The notes under the pieces: generated by a model | Database searches by the model: none | Told to the model about the DNA's origin: nothing | The model's input: the letters and a program-made list of their open reading frames with translations, nothing else | In this document: one piece after another, positions 1 through 6,223 of the stretch | Numbering within the stretch: position 1 is the first letter of the stretch | Layout: the number at the start of each line of letters is the position of its first letter | Program-made: the position numbers and the translations under genes | Assembly: GCA_030624945.1 (NCBI GenBank) | Contig: JAUXJB010000094.1 | Span: 1 to 6,223, forward strand | Source: Deltaproteobacteria bacterium | GTDB taxonomy: Bacteria; Myxococcota_A; UBA9160; SZUA-336 | Direction: 5' to 3' | DNA length: 6,223 nt

Positions 1-156
1 ACCCGCTCCGAGCTGGAGCTGGCGGTCACCTACGGCCGGCCGGTGATCGCCTGGGTGAGCGCCAGCGACGAGATTCCGGGCCTTCCGCCCGGCGTGCCGC
101 AGGCGGAGGCTTTCGATCAGGTGGCGCAGTTCGTGCTCGCCAACGCGGGCCGCTGA
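1..156 (+). CDS. C-terminal fragment of a probable SLOG/LOG-like Rossmann-fold nucleotide-binding protein
   Basis: The window opens inside a gene: frame 1 is open from base 1 to a TGA at 154-156, giving 51 residues that begin TRSELELAVTYGRPVIAWVS and end FVLANAGR. The pattern of a Thr-x-Ser-Glu-x-x-x-Ala helix, then Tyr-Gly-Arg-Pro-Val-Ile and a hydrophobic strand, resembles the end of the nucleotide-binding fold in TIGR00725/LOG-type (SLOG superfamily) proteins. In those families a Gly-Gly-x-Gly-Thr loop precedes a Ser-Glu helix and a 'GKPV/GRPV' strand. The diagnostic glycine loop would lie just outside the window, so the assignment rests on a short stretch. The Ile-Pro-Gly-Leu-Pro segment and closing amphipathic helix also fit that family. 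That this is the end of a real gene is more certain than the family; substrate and function cannot be given. Confidence 0.5.
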   Translation, partial: TRSELELAVTYGRPVIAWVSASDEIPGLPPGVPQAEAFDQVAQFVLANAGR

Positions 157-309
157 TGTAGAGGTGCGGCCTCTCCAGTGGGTCTCAGGGAGCGGAGCTC
201 GGATAGAGCCTTTGGACGACCCGATCGAGAGACCCTCCCGCCACAGGTGCGACCTTCGCTCGCGGTCGCGATTTCCGGCTAAGCTCTGGCGGGCCGTGTG
301 CTACGACCC

Positions 310-313
310 GGAG
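310..313 (+). promoter_or_regulatory. Shine-Dalgarno of the acyltransferase gene
   Basis: GGAG lies 7 nt upstream of the GTG at 321 and supports this unusual start codon. No ATG close by would give a complete protein, and the product from this GTG begins at the position expected for the family. Confidence 0.6.
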
Positions 314-320
314 AAACGGC

Positions 321-1235
321 GTGAAGTTCCGGTACCGGATCGAGTTCTGGGCCTACCTGCTGGGCGGCGCGATGCTCCGCGCTCTGCCCCTCCGGACCTC
401 GCAGCGCCTGGCGGCGGCAGCCGCCCGGGCCACCTTCCGGCTCGGGGGGAAGCGCGTTCGCTGGACTCTCGCAAACCTGCGCCTGGCGTATCCGGACGCG
501 ACCGAGGGTGAGCTCTCCGAGATCGGCCGGAAGAGCTTCGTCCACTTCGCGTGGAACGCGATCGACATCATACGCGCCGAGAAGTGGAGCGACGAGGATC
601 TGCGAGCGCACGTGGACATCGTCGGCCTGGAGGAGCTGCGCAAGCTCCTGGACCAGGGCAGGGGCGCCCTTCTCCTCACGCCGCACGTCGGCTGCTTTGA
701 TCTCGGGCTGCGCCTGTTCTCACTGGAGCTGCCCGACCGCCTGCCGGCCGCGGTGAGCCGGCCGCTCAAGAACCCATTGATCGCGCGTCGGCTGATCGGA
801 TTTCGCACGGGACGCGGGGCCGAGCTCATTCCCCACAAGCGCGTGACCGCGCGGCGCATGCTGCGGGTTCTGCGGGACGGACGTCCGATCTCCGTGATGA
901 GCGACCAGTACTCGAGCCGCTCGCGGGGGGTGTTCGTGCCCCTCTTCGGCGTGCGCTGCTCGAGCTCGGCGGGCCCGGCGACGATCTCGCTGCGGGCGAA
1001 CGTGCCGATCGTCGTATGCTACGTCGTCCGGGACGCGCCCGATCATCACGCGGTGTACATTTCCGCTCCGCTCGAGATCCGGACGAGCGGAGATCGCAAG
1101 CGCGACATCGAGGCGGTGACGGCGCAGTGCAACGCCGCGTTCGAGGAGGTGATCCGGCGGCACCCCGAGCAGTGGCTCTGGGGGCATCGGCGCTTTCGCC
1201 ACAGTCCGGACCTCGCCGTGGACCCCTATCGCTAG
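321..1235 (+). CDS. LpxL/HtrB-family lysophospholipid (lipid A-type) acyltransferase
   Basis: The 304-residue protein is close in length to E. coli LpxL (about 306). Members of this inner-membrane family (COG1560, LPLAT superfamily) transfer an acyl chain from acyl-ACP to a lipid A precursor or similar lipid. Visible features in order: a hydrophobic, basic N-terminus (residues about 8-25) suited to membrane anchoring; the Asn-Leu-x-x-Ala-Tyr-Pro motif (about 52-58); the catalytic H-x4-D motif HVGCFD (His122, Asp127); the Ser-Asp-Gln block (194-196) followed by Val-Pro-Leu-Phe-Gly (206-210); and the C-terminal signature HPEQWLWGHRRF (281-292). E. coli LpxL has Glu at the acidic position; Asp here matches the general acyltransferase motif. 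The start is GTG at 321, supported by GGAG 7 nt upstream. The gene stands alone on the plus strand and runs convergently into clpP. Family membership is secure; the lipid acceptor and acyl length are not, so I give no symbol. A non-lipid-A acceptor is possible. Confidence 0.9.
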   Translation: MKFRYRIEFWAYLLGGAMLRALPLRTSQRLAAAAARATFRLGGKRVRWTLANLRLAYPDATEGELSEIGRKSFVHFAWNAIDIIRAEKWSDEDLRAHVDIVGLEELRKLLDQGRGALLLTPHVGCFDLGLRLFSLELPDRLPAAVSRPLKNPLIARRLIGFRTGRGAELIPHKRVTARRMLRVLRDGRPISVMSDQYSSRSRGVFVPLFGVRCSSSAGPATISLRANVPIVVCYVVRDAPDHHAVYISAPLEIRTSGDRKRDIEAVTAQCNAAFEEVIRRHPEQWLWGHRRFRHSPDLAVDPYR

Positions 1236-1237
1236 GG
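1224..1237 (+). other. Small perfect hairpin over the acyltransferase stop codon
   Basis: CCCTA (1224-1228) and TAGGG (1233-1237) form a perfect 5-bp stem with a TCGC loop. The right arm includes the TAG stop at 1233-1235. It sits at the junction of two convergent genes separated by only 10 nt. No T-run follows on either strand, so it is not a standard intrinsic terminator. Function unknown; it may be chance. Confidence 0.3.
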
Positions 1238-1245
1238 CTGGGCGA

Positions 1246-1830
1246 CTAGAGCTCGTCGGACGACTCGATGACCTCGCCCACCAGGCCGTAGGCGAGGGCC
1301 TCCTCGGCGCTCATCCAGAAGTTCCGGTCGGTGTCCTCTTCGATCCTCTCCAGGGTCTGGCCGGTACGCTCCGCCAGGACCCGGTTGAGGCGCTTGCGCA
1401 TCTTGAGGATCTCGCGCGCCTCGATTCCGATGTCGACCGCCTGCCCGCGGATTCCGCCCGCCGGCTGGTGCAGCATGAAGCGGGTGTTCGGGAGCGCGTA
1501 GCGGTTCTCGCGCTCCGCCGCGATGTAGATGTGCGCGCCGGCACTCGCGACCCAGCCGGTCCCCACAACTTTCACGGAAGGCTTCACGAAGCGGATCATG
1601 TCGTGGATCGTGTCGCCAGCCTCCACGTGGCCTCCCTGGGAGTTGATGAAGATCACGATGGGATCGTCGGATTTCTCGGCCATCGCGATCAGCTTCTGGG
1701 ACACGTCCTTCGCGACCTTCTGGTCAATCTCCCCGTAAATGAAGATCTGCCGGGACTCGAAGAGCGCGTTGTCCAGCAGCAGGGGAAACGGGATTGGCAC
1801 CTCGCTGCCGCCGTTCGCATCCATCGGCAT
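1246..1830 (-). CDS. clpP: ClpP-family protease subunit, divergent paralogue with Ser-His-Asn active site
   Basis: This is a ClpP-fold serine peptidase (S14), normally the chamber-forming partner of Clp AAA+ unfoldases in the cytoplasm. The ATG at 1828-1830 gives 194 residues; an ATG at 1822-1824 is equally plausible. GGAGG at 1834-1838 is 3 nt from the first and 9 nt from the second. The frame stays open to a GTG at 1887, but no ribosome binding site precedes it. Numbered from 1830: the oxyanion-strand motif reads Asn-Ser-Gln-Gly-Gly (63-67) instead of the usual Asn-Ser-Pro-Gly-Gly; the nucleophile is Ser96 in GWVASAGAH (usual ASMGA); the base is His121 in FMLHQPAGG; and the third triad position is Asn170 in DTDRNFWMSAEEA, where E. 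coli has Asp171. The family is certain, but this is probably an accessory paralogue rather than the main housekeeping ClpP. It lies 78 nt downstream of metH on the same strand, with no clpX visible. Confidence 0.93.
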   Translation of the reverse strand: MPMDANGGSEVPIPFPLLLDNALFESRQIFIYGEIDQKVAKDVSQKLIAMAEKSDDPIVIFINSQGGHVEAGDTIHDMIRFVKPSVKVVGTGWVASAGAHIYIAAERENRYALPNTRFMLHQPAGGIRGQAVDIGIEAREILKMRKRLNRVLAERTGQTLERIEEDTDRNFWMSAEEALAYGLVGEVIESSDEL

Positions 1831-1833
1831 CGT

Positions 1834-1838
1834 CCTCC
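1834..1838 (-). promoter_or_regulatory. Shine-Dalgarno that decides the clpP start
   Basis: On the minus strand a perfect GGAGG precedes two in-frame ATG codons, 3 nt before the one at 1830 and 9 nt before the one at 1824. It argues against the upstream GTG at 1887, which would add 19 residues without resemblance to ClpP and has no such site. Confidence 0.75.
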
Positions 1839-1890
1839 GTGGTTCGGGCGTAGAGAGTAGCGGACCAGCGTGGCGCTTGTCTGTCACGAG

Positions 1891-1908
1891 GTCCCGGGCC
1901 GGCGGGAC
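1891..1908 (-). other. GC-rich hairpin directly behind the metH stop codon
   Basis: GTCCCG (1891-1896) and CGGGAC (1903-1908) are perfect 6-bp arms around a 6-nt loop. The structure begins at the base following the metH TGA (1909-1911). No U-tract follows on the minus strand, so it is not a canonical Rho-independent terminator. It could be a U-less terminator, a 3'-end stabiliser, or a partial block between metH and clpP. The stem is directly visible; the role is inferred. Confidence 0.4.
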
Positions 1909-4900
1909 TCAGGGCGTGTAGGCCAGGTTGGACGACAGCCAGCGCTCGATCTCGGGGACGCGCAGCCCCTTGCGCTTGGCGTAGTCTTCGACCTGGTCGC
2001 GCCCGATGCGCCCCACCGAGAAGTAGCGCGACCTGGGATGGGCGAGGTAGAGCCCGCTCACGCTGGCCGCGGGGAGCATGGCGAAGCTCTGCGTGAGCTC
2101 GAGCCCGATCTCGCGGGCCCCGAGCAAATCGAAGAGCTGGATCTTGTCGCTGTGGTCGGGACAGGCCGGGTAGCCCAGCGCGGGGCGGATGCCCCGGTAC
2201 TTCTCGGCGATCAGGTCCTCGAGCCCGAGGTCCTCATCGGCCCCGTAGCCCCACTCCCTCCGCACGCGCTCGTGCAGCAGCTCGGCATAGGCCTCCGCGA
2301 GTCGGTCGGCCAGCGCCTTCACCATGATCGCGTGGTAGTCGTCGTGGTCCCGCTCGTAACGGGCCGCGAGCTCTTCGGCACCCAGGCCGGTGGTCAGCGC
2401 GAAGGCGCCGACGTAGTCGACAATCCCGCTCTGGCGCGGCGCGACGAAGTCCGCGAGCGAGAAGCAGGGGGCCTTCTCGGTCTGCACGCGCTGCTGGCGC
2501 AGCATCGGGAAGCGCGCCCGCTCCGTTTCCTGAGCAGGGTCGGCGTAGAGGACGATGTCGTCCCCGTCGCTGTTCGCTGGCCAGAAGCCGTACACCGCGC
2601 GAGCGGTCAGCAGATCTCCCTCGATGATCTTCCCGAGCAGGCTGCGCCCATCTTCGAAGAGCTCGCGGGCCGCCGCACCGTAGCGAGCACTCTCGAGGAT
2701 CTTGGGGAAACGCCCCTTGAGCTCCCAGGCCGTGAAGAAGAAGGTCCAGTCGATGTAGCGGGCGATCTCGGCGAGGGCGACGTCGTCGATCCTCCGCCGT
2801 CCAGTAAACTCGGGAACCGCCACATTCTCGGCGTTCCAGTCGATCTGGAATCGCCGGGTACAGGCATCGGTGTACGGTATCAAGGGGCGCCGCTCGCGGG
2901 AGCCGTGGGCCACGCGTAGGCGCTCCTGGCTGGAGCGGTTCTTGGCATCGAACTTCTCGAGCCGCTCCGGATCGAGAAGGTTCGACATCACGCCGATAAC
3001 CCGCGAGGCGTCGGTGACGTGGACCGTCGGGCTCGCGTATTGCGGTGCGATCTTGACGGCGGTGTGTTGGGTGCTCGTCGTCGCGCCGCCGATGAGCAAT
3101 GGCTGCTCGAAGCCCTGGCGTTGCATCTCGGCCGCTACATGGACCATCTCGTCGAGTGAGGGCGTGATCAGACCCGATAACCCGATCACGTCGCAGCTCT
3201 GCTCCCTGGCCGCACGCAAGAATTCCTCGCACGAGACCATGACACCGAGGTCGATGACCTCGTAGTTGTTGCAGGCCAGCACGACGCCCACGATGTTCTT
3301 CCCGATGTCGTGCACGTCTCCTTTGACCGTGCCTATGACGATCTTGCCCTGCGATTTGGCCTGAGACTTGTCGTCCTCCATGAAGGGCCAGAGGTAGGCC
3401 ACGGCCTGTTTCATGGCGCGCGCGCTCTTGACGACCTGCGGGAGAAACATCTTCCCCGAGCCAAAGAGGTCCCCGACGATCTGCATCCCGTCCATCAATG
3501 GGCCTTCGATGACATCGAGCGGGCGTGCGTACCGCTGACGCGCCTCTTCCGTGTCCGCGACGATGAAGTCGACCACGCCGTGTACGAGCGCGTGCGACAG
3601 CCGTTCGTCCACCGTTCCCTCCCGCCAAGAGAGATCGACCTCGCGTTGTTTTCCGCCGGCCGTGACCGTCTCGGCGAACTCGACCATGCGCTCCGTCGCG
3701 TCCGGGCGCCGGTTGAAGATGAGGTCCTCTACGCGCTCGAGCAGGTCTTTGGGAATGTCCTCGTAGACGGCCAGCTGGCCCGCGTTGACGATGCCCATGT
3801 CCATGCCGGCACGAATGGCGTGGTACAGGAACACCGCGTGGATGGCCTCACGCACGGCATCGTTGCCCCGGAACGCGAACGAGAGGTTGCTCACGCCCCC
3901 GCTGATCTTCACACCCGGGCAGGATTCCTTGATTCGCTTTGTCGCCTCGAGGAAGTTGTTGGCATAGTCCGCGTGTTCCTCGAGGCCCGTCCCGATGGCG
4001 AGCACGTTCGGGTCGAAGATGATGTCCTCGGGCGCGAAGTCCGCCTTCTGCGTGAGCAGCTCGTAGGCTCGCTGGCAGATCGATACCTTGCGCTCGACGG
4101 TGTCGGCCTGTCCCAGCTCGTCAAAGGCCATCACGACGACGGCGGCGCCGTAGCGCCTTGCTCGCCGCGCCTTCTCGAGGAAGTCCTCCTCGCCCTCCTT
4201 CAGGCTGACCGAGTTCACCACGGATTTTCCCTGGAGGCACTTCAGTCCGGCCTCGATCACCGACCACTTGGAGCTGTCTACCATGATCGGCAGGCGTGCG
4301 ATCTCGGGCTCGCTGGCGACGAGGTTCAGAAAGACGGTCATCGCCTGCTCGGCGTCGAGCATGGCGTCGTCCATGTTGACGTCGAGGATGTTGGCTCCTC
4401 CGCGCACCTGATCGAGAGCCACCGACAGCGCGGCGGAGAAGTCGTCCTTCTTGATGAGGTTCGCGAATCGCCGCGAGCCCGTGACGTTCGTGCGTTCCCC
4501 GATCATCACGAAGTTCGAGTCGGGGCGGATCACGAAGTTCTCGAGCCCGCTCAAATGAGTGTACCGCTCCGACAACTCGGGAATGACGCGCGGCGAAATC
4601 CCCTCCACTGCCGACGCGATCGCCCGGATGTGGTCGGGCCCGGTGCCGCAACAGCCTCCGATGATGTTGACCAGCCCGCTCCGAGCGAACTCCTCGATCA
4701 GCGCCGCCATGGTCTCGGGCGTCTGATCGTACTCGCCCAGGGCGTTCGGCAGTCCCGCGTTCGGATGGCAGCTCACGTAGGTGGTGCAGATCTCGGAGAG
4801 CTCCGCTACGTGCGGCCGAACCTCGGCGGCACCGAGCCCGCAGTTCAGTCCGACACTGAGTGGCTTCGCGTGCTCCACCGTGGACCAGAACGCGTCGATC

Positions 4901-5580
4901 TTCTGCCCAGAGAGGTTTCGACCGCTGAGGTCGGAGAAGCTGACGGAGATCATGAGGGGGAGCTCGACCTCGAGCTCGTCGAAGACGTCGCGGATCGCCA
5001 TCAGGGCGGCCTTGCAGTTGAGCGAGTCGAATACGGTCTCGACGAGCAGCAGGTCGATCCCCCCGTCCACCAGACCGTGTACCTGCTCCGCATAGGCGCC
5101 CCGGACCTGGTCGAAGGTCACGTCGCGGACCGCCGGGTTCTCGACGTTGGTGCCCACCGAGAGGGTCTTGGGGAGCGGCCCGATCGAGCCCGCCGCAAAG
5201 CGCGGGCGCTCGGGAGTGCTCGCGCGAGCGCAGGCTCGGCGCGCGAGCTCGGCGGCGGTCTTGTTGAGCTCGTAGGCGATGTCCTCGAGACCGAACTCCG
5301 TCTGGGCGATCGAGGTGGCGCTGAAGGTATCGGTGGAGACGATGTCGGCGCCGGCCTCGAGATATCGGACGTGGACGTCCTCGATCACGTCGGGCCGCGT
5401 CAGGACCAGGACCTCGGGATCCCCCTTGAGGTCTCTGGGGTGATCCACGAAGCGCTCTCCGCGGAAGTCCGCCTCTTCGAGGCCGACCTTCTGGAGCAGA
5501 CTCCCCATCGCGCCATCCAGTACCAGGATGCGGCTGGCGAGGAGCTCTTCGATCGCTTGTCCGGGCTTCGCTGCGCTCAA
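1909..5580 (-). CDS. metH: Cobalamin-dependent methionine synthase MetH (5-methyltetrahydrofolate-homocysteine methyltransferase)
   Basis: The enzyme transfers the methyl group of 5-methyltetrahydrofolate to homocysteine through cob(I)alamin, giving methionine and tetrahydrofolate in the cytoplasm. The TTG at 5578-5580 yields 1223 residues (E. coli MetH about 1227). GGAGG lies 5 nt upstream, and this start puts the zinc ligands at Cys247, Cys310 and Cys311, exactly the E. coli numbers. A TTG at 5637 would add 19 residues and lacks a good ribosome binding site. Modules in order: homocysteine/zinc barrel (about 18-325); pterin barrel (about 355-615, with [13 protein letters not shown] at about 360-372); cobalamin cap and binding domain (about 630-880, DVHDIG with Asp755 and lower-ligand His757, Ser808 in SGLITPS); and the AdoMet reactivation domain (about 895-1223, Asp944, Arg1132 and Tyr1137 in [12 protein letters not shown]). 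All modules and key residues are present, so it should be active and self-reactivating given a flavodoxin-type reductase. No cobalamin riboswitch is visible upstream. Confidence 0.98.
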   Translation of the reverse strand: MSAAKPGQAIEELLASRILVLDGAMGSLLQKVGLEEADFRGERFVDHPRDLKGDPEVLVLTRPDVIEDVHVRYLEAGADIVSTDTFSATSIAQTEFGLEDIAYELNKTAAELARRACARASTPERPRFAAGSIGPLPKTLSVGTNVENPAVRDVTFDQVRGAYAEQVHGLVDGGIDLLLVETVFDSLNCKAALMAIRDVFDELEVELPLMISVSFSDLSGRNLSGQKIDAFWSTVEHAKPLSVGLNCGLGAAEVRPHVAELSEICTTYVSCHPNAGLPNALGEYDQTPETMAALIEEFARSGLVNIIGGCCGTGPDHIRAIASAVEGISPRVIPELSERYTHLSGLENFVIRPDSNFVMIGERTNVTGSRRFANLIKKDDFSAALSVALDQVRGGANILDVNMDDAMLDAEQAMTVFLNLVASEPEIARLPIMVDSSKWSVIEAGLKCLQGKSVVNSVSLKEGEEDFLEKARRARRYGAAVVVMAFDELGQADTVERKVSICQRAYELLTQKADFAPEDIIFDPNVLAIGTGLEEHADYANNFLEATKRIKESCPGVKISGGVSNLSFAFRGNDAVREAIHAVFLYHAIRAGMDMGIVNAGQLAVYEDIPKDLLERVEDLIFNRRPDATERMVEFAETVTAGGKQREVDLSWREGTVDERLSHALVHGVVDFIVADTEEARQRYARPLDVIEGPLMDGMQIVGDLFGSGKMFLPQVVKSARAMKQAVAYLWPFMEDDKSQAKSQGKIVIGTVKGDVHDIGKNIVGVVLACNNYEVIDLGVMVSCEEFLRAAREQSCDVIGLSGLITPSLDEMVHVAAEMQRQGFEQPLLIGGATTSTQHTAVKIAPQYASPTVHVTDASRVIGVMSNLLDPERLEKFDAKNRSSQERLRVAHGSRERRPLIPYTDACTRRFQIDWNAENVAVPEFTGRRRIDDVALAEIARYIDWTFFFTAWELKGRFPKILESARYGAAARELFEDGRSLLGKIIEGDLLTARAVYGFWPANSDGDDIVLYADPAQETERARFPMLRQQRVQTEKAPCFSLADFVAPRQSGIVDYVGAFALTTGLGAEELAARYERDHDDYHAIMVKALADRLAEAYAELLHERVRREWGYGADEDLGLEDLIAEKYRGIRPALGYPACPDHSDKIQLFDLLGAREIGLELTQSFAMLPAASVSGLYLAHPRSRYFSVGRIGRDQVEDYAKRKGLRVPEIERWLSSNLAYTP

Positions 5581-5585
5581 CGGTT

Positions 5586-5590
5586 CCTCC
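5586..5590 (-). promoter_or_regulatory. Shine-Dalgarno that sets the metH start at a TTG
   Basis: On the minus strand GGAGG is followed by the 5-nt spacer AACCG and then TTG at 5580-5578. This near-ideal arrangement picks the internal TTG over the TTG at 5637. Confidence 0.75.
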
Positions 5591-5675
5591 GAGACGGGCG
5601 ATGATACGTCGGAAATCTCCTCATTGCCGCACCCCAACAGGTCCGCGAGAGAGTCAGAGACGATCGTTCGAATTT

Positions 5676-5694
5676 CCCCACCCAGACCCCCACC
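5676..5694 (-). other. G-rich tract with quadruplex potential upstream of metH
   Basis: Read on the minus strand, the 19 nt hold G-runs of 2, 5, 3 and 4 separated by T, TCT and T. This allows a two-tetrad G-quadruplex, or a three-tetrad one with a vacancy; it does not satisfy the strict four-GGG rule. It lies about 100 nt upstream of the metH TTG on the metH sense strand. It would be in the mRNA leader only if transcription starts further upstream. No function is demonstrated. Confidence 0.4.
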
Positions 5695-5742
5695 TGCGCC
5701 GCCGTAGTTTCGGAGAAGTGCTACTTTGGTCGCTCTTCAAAC

Positions 5743-5747
5743 GGAGG
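5743..5747 (+). promoter_or_regulatory. Shine-Dalgarno of tldD
   Basis: GGAGG sits 6 nt before the ATG at 5754, an ideal distance that fixes the tldD start. Confidence 0.8.
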
Positions 5748-5753
5748 CACACC

Positions 5754-6223
5754 ATGTCCGATTCGGTCGCCTCGAATACGTCGTTGCCCTTCTTTCGGGA
5801 GCGTTTCGGACTCGACGACCGCAGCTTGACGGCCGCGCTCGACACCGCTCTGGAGCGACCGCTGGATGCAGCGGACCTCTACTTCGAGTATACGACCTCC
5901 GACTCGGTGTCCCTCGAAGAGGGAATCGTGAAGGGAGGCAGTCGGCACCTCGAGCAGGGCGTCGGCGTGCGGGCCCAGAGCGGCGAGCGACAGGGCTACG
6001 CGCACTCCGACGAGATCACCGTCGACAGTGTCAAGCTGGCCGCCTCGACGGCGCGAGCGATTGCCGAGGGTGCGGGAGCGGAGCGCTCCGTGTCTGTGCG
6101 CGGGGCGGGGGAGCCGCGCCAGAACCTGTACCCCGTGGTGCAGTCCGGGACGGATGTTCCCGTCGAGCGGAAGGTCGGCCTGCTGGAACGGATCGACGAG
6201 TACGCGCGCGCCCGCGATCCCCG
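5754..6223 (+). CDS. tldD: TldD-family metallopeptidase, N-terminal part (cut by window edge)
   Basis: The ATG at 5754 opens a frame that runs off the window after 156 codons; full TldD is about 480 residues. In E. coli, TldD pairs with TldE (PmbA) to form a zinc peptidase that degrades unfolded peptides, matures microcin B17 and is linked to CcdA antitoxin turnover. Translation gives ADLYFEYTTSDSVSLEEGIV (about residues 40-59), then a Gly-Val-Gly-Val-Arg core (69-73) with SGERQGYAHSDEIT following. This closely matches my memory of the E. coli TldD N-terminal domain ([36 protein letters not shown]). The zinc-binding HExxxH motif lies in the C-terminal half, outside the window, so catalytic competence cannot be judged. 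PmbA/TldE is the related alternative, but the QGVGVRA region favours TldD. The gene diverges from metH and has a strong GGAGG ribosome binding site 6 nt upstream. Confidence 0.92.
   Translation, partial: MSDSVASNTSLPFFRERFGLDDRSLTAALDTALERPLDAADLYFEYTTSDSVSLEEGIVKGGSRHLEQGVGVRAQSGERQGYAHSDEITVDSVKLAASTARAIAEGAGAERSVSVRGAGEPRQNLYPVVQSGTDVPVERKVGLLERIDEYARARDP

Larger units (their letters stand above)
5581..5753. promoter_or_regulatory. Divergent metH/tldD intergenic region
   Basis: These 173 nt separate the start codons of divergent metH (minus) and tldD (plus), so both promoters should lie here or just inside the genes. I found no convincing sigma-70 -35/-10 pair in either direction. Two adjacent short palindromes, ACGATCGT (5660-5667) and TTCGAA (5667-5672), could be protein-binding sites but may be chance. 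No cobalamin-box-like sequence was recognised. A G-rich tract on the minus strand is listed separately. Confidence 0.5.

Noticed and set aside
180..235. 7-bp inverted repeat GGGTCTC (180-186) / GAGACCC (229-235)
   Set aside because: The arms do not extend beyond 7 bp and are 42 nt apart. No insertion-sequence ends, direct repeats or other context support a mobile or regulatory role.
249..269. GCGACC/GGTCGC hairpin in the gap before the acyltransferase, as a terminator for the upstream gene
   Set aside because: The stem is perfect (6 bp, 9-nt loop), but no T-run follows and it lies over 90 nt behind the upstream stop; such stems are expected by chance in GC-rich DNA.
157..320. Search for a promoter, tRNA or small gene in the 164-nt gap
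   Set aside because: No convincing -35/-10 pair (a TTGGAC at 212-217 has no matching -10), no tRNA-like fold, and no small frame with a ribosome binding site.
164..511. Plus-strand 115-codon frame at the acyltransferase start
   Set aside because: It overlaps the acyltransferase in another frame, has no good ribosome binding site, and its product is Arg/Pro-rich without a domain.
720..1202. Minus-strand 160-codon frame inside the acyltransferase
   Set aside because: Antisense shadow of a gene whose conserved motifs are all present.
1831..1887. N-terminal extension of ClpP from the GTG at 1887
   Set aside because: No ribosome binding site precedes the GTG, the extra 19 residues do not resemble ClpP, and GGAGG inside this stretch points to the ATG codons at 1830/1824.
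1870..2919. Plus-strand 349-codon frame antisense to the metH reactivation domain
   Set aside because: Same explanation: low-complexity shadow composition and no domain, opposite conserved MetH motifs.
2234..3628. Minus-strand 464-codon frame overlapping metH out of frame
   Set aside because: Arg/Gly/Ala-rich out-of-frame translation of metH with no family resemblance.
3310..5604. Very long plus-strand open frame (764 codons) antisense to metH
   Set aside because: It lies wholly within metH on the opposite strand. The translation is rich in Arg, Asp, His, Val and Leu with no recognisable domain, typical of a high-GC antisense shadow whose stop codons are depleted by the codon use of the real gene. 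metH has complete conserved motifs throughout.
5654..6005. Minus-strand frames opposite the start of tldD
   Set aside because: They oppose the well-matched TldD N-terminus and its strong ribosome binding site, and have no recognisable domains.

Overview
The window is a high-G+C (roughly two thirds by eye), gene-dense bacterial chromosome segment with ordinary housekeeping content. A lipid A-type acyltransferase implies a Gram-negative outer membrane. The mix of this acyltransferase with cobalamin-dependent methionine synthase, a divergent ClpP and TldD would suit a high-GC proteobacterium or a former-deltaproteobacterial (myxobacterial-type) lineage. That placement is inference; no marker gene here fixes the taxon.

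Layout, left to right: (1) the last 51 codons of a plus-strand gene, probably a Rossmann-fold SLOG/LOG-like nucleotide-binding protein (1-156); (2) a 164-nt gap with no gene; (3) a plus-strand LpxL/HtrB-type lysophospholipid acyltransferase (321-1235); (4) convergent to it, only 10 nt away, a minus-strand ClpP-family peptidase (about 1246-1830); (5) upstream of clpP on the same strand, full-length metH (1909-5580) with all four modules and every metal, cobalamin and AdoMet motif intact; (6) a 173-nt divergent intergenic region; (7) the plus-strand 5' part of tldD (5754 onward), cut by the window edge.

metH and clpP are codirectional with a 78-nt spacer, so cotranscription is possible. However, a GC-rich hairpin sits directly behind the metH stop and clpP has its own strong Shine-Dalgarno. 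The gene products (methionine/folate cycle, protein turnover, TldD-type peptide processing, lipid A acylation) do not form an obvious pathway.

I see no new multi-gene system, mobile element, CRISPR array or RNA gene. The points most worth a second look are the ClpP paralogue, whose catalytic Asp position is Asn (Ser-His-Asn), the G-rich tract in the metH upstream region, and the metH start, which the ribosome binding site and family numbering place at a TTG 57 nt inside the longest frame.
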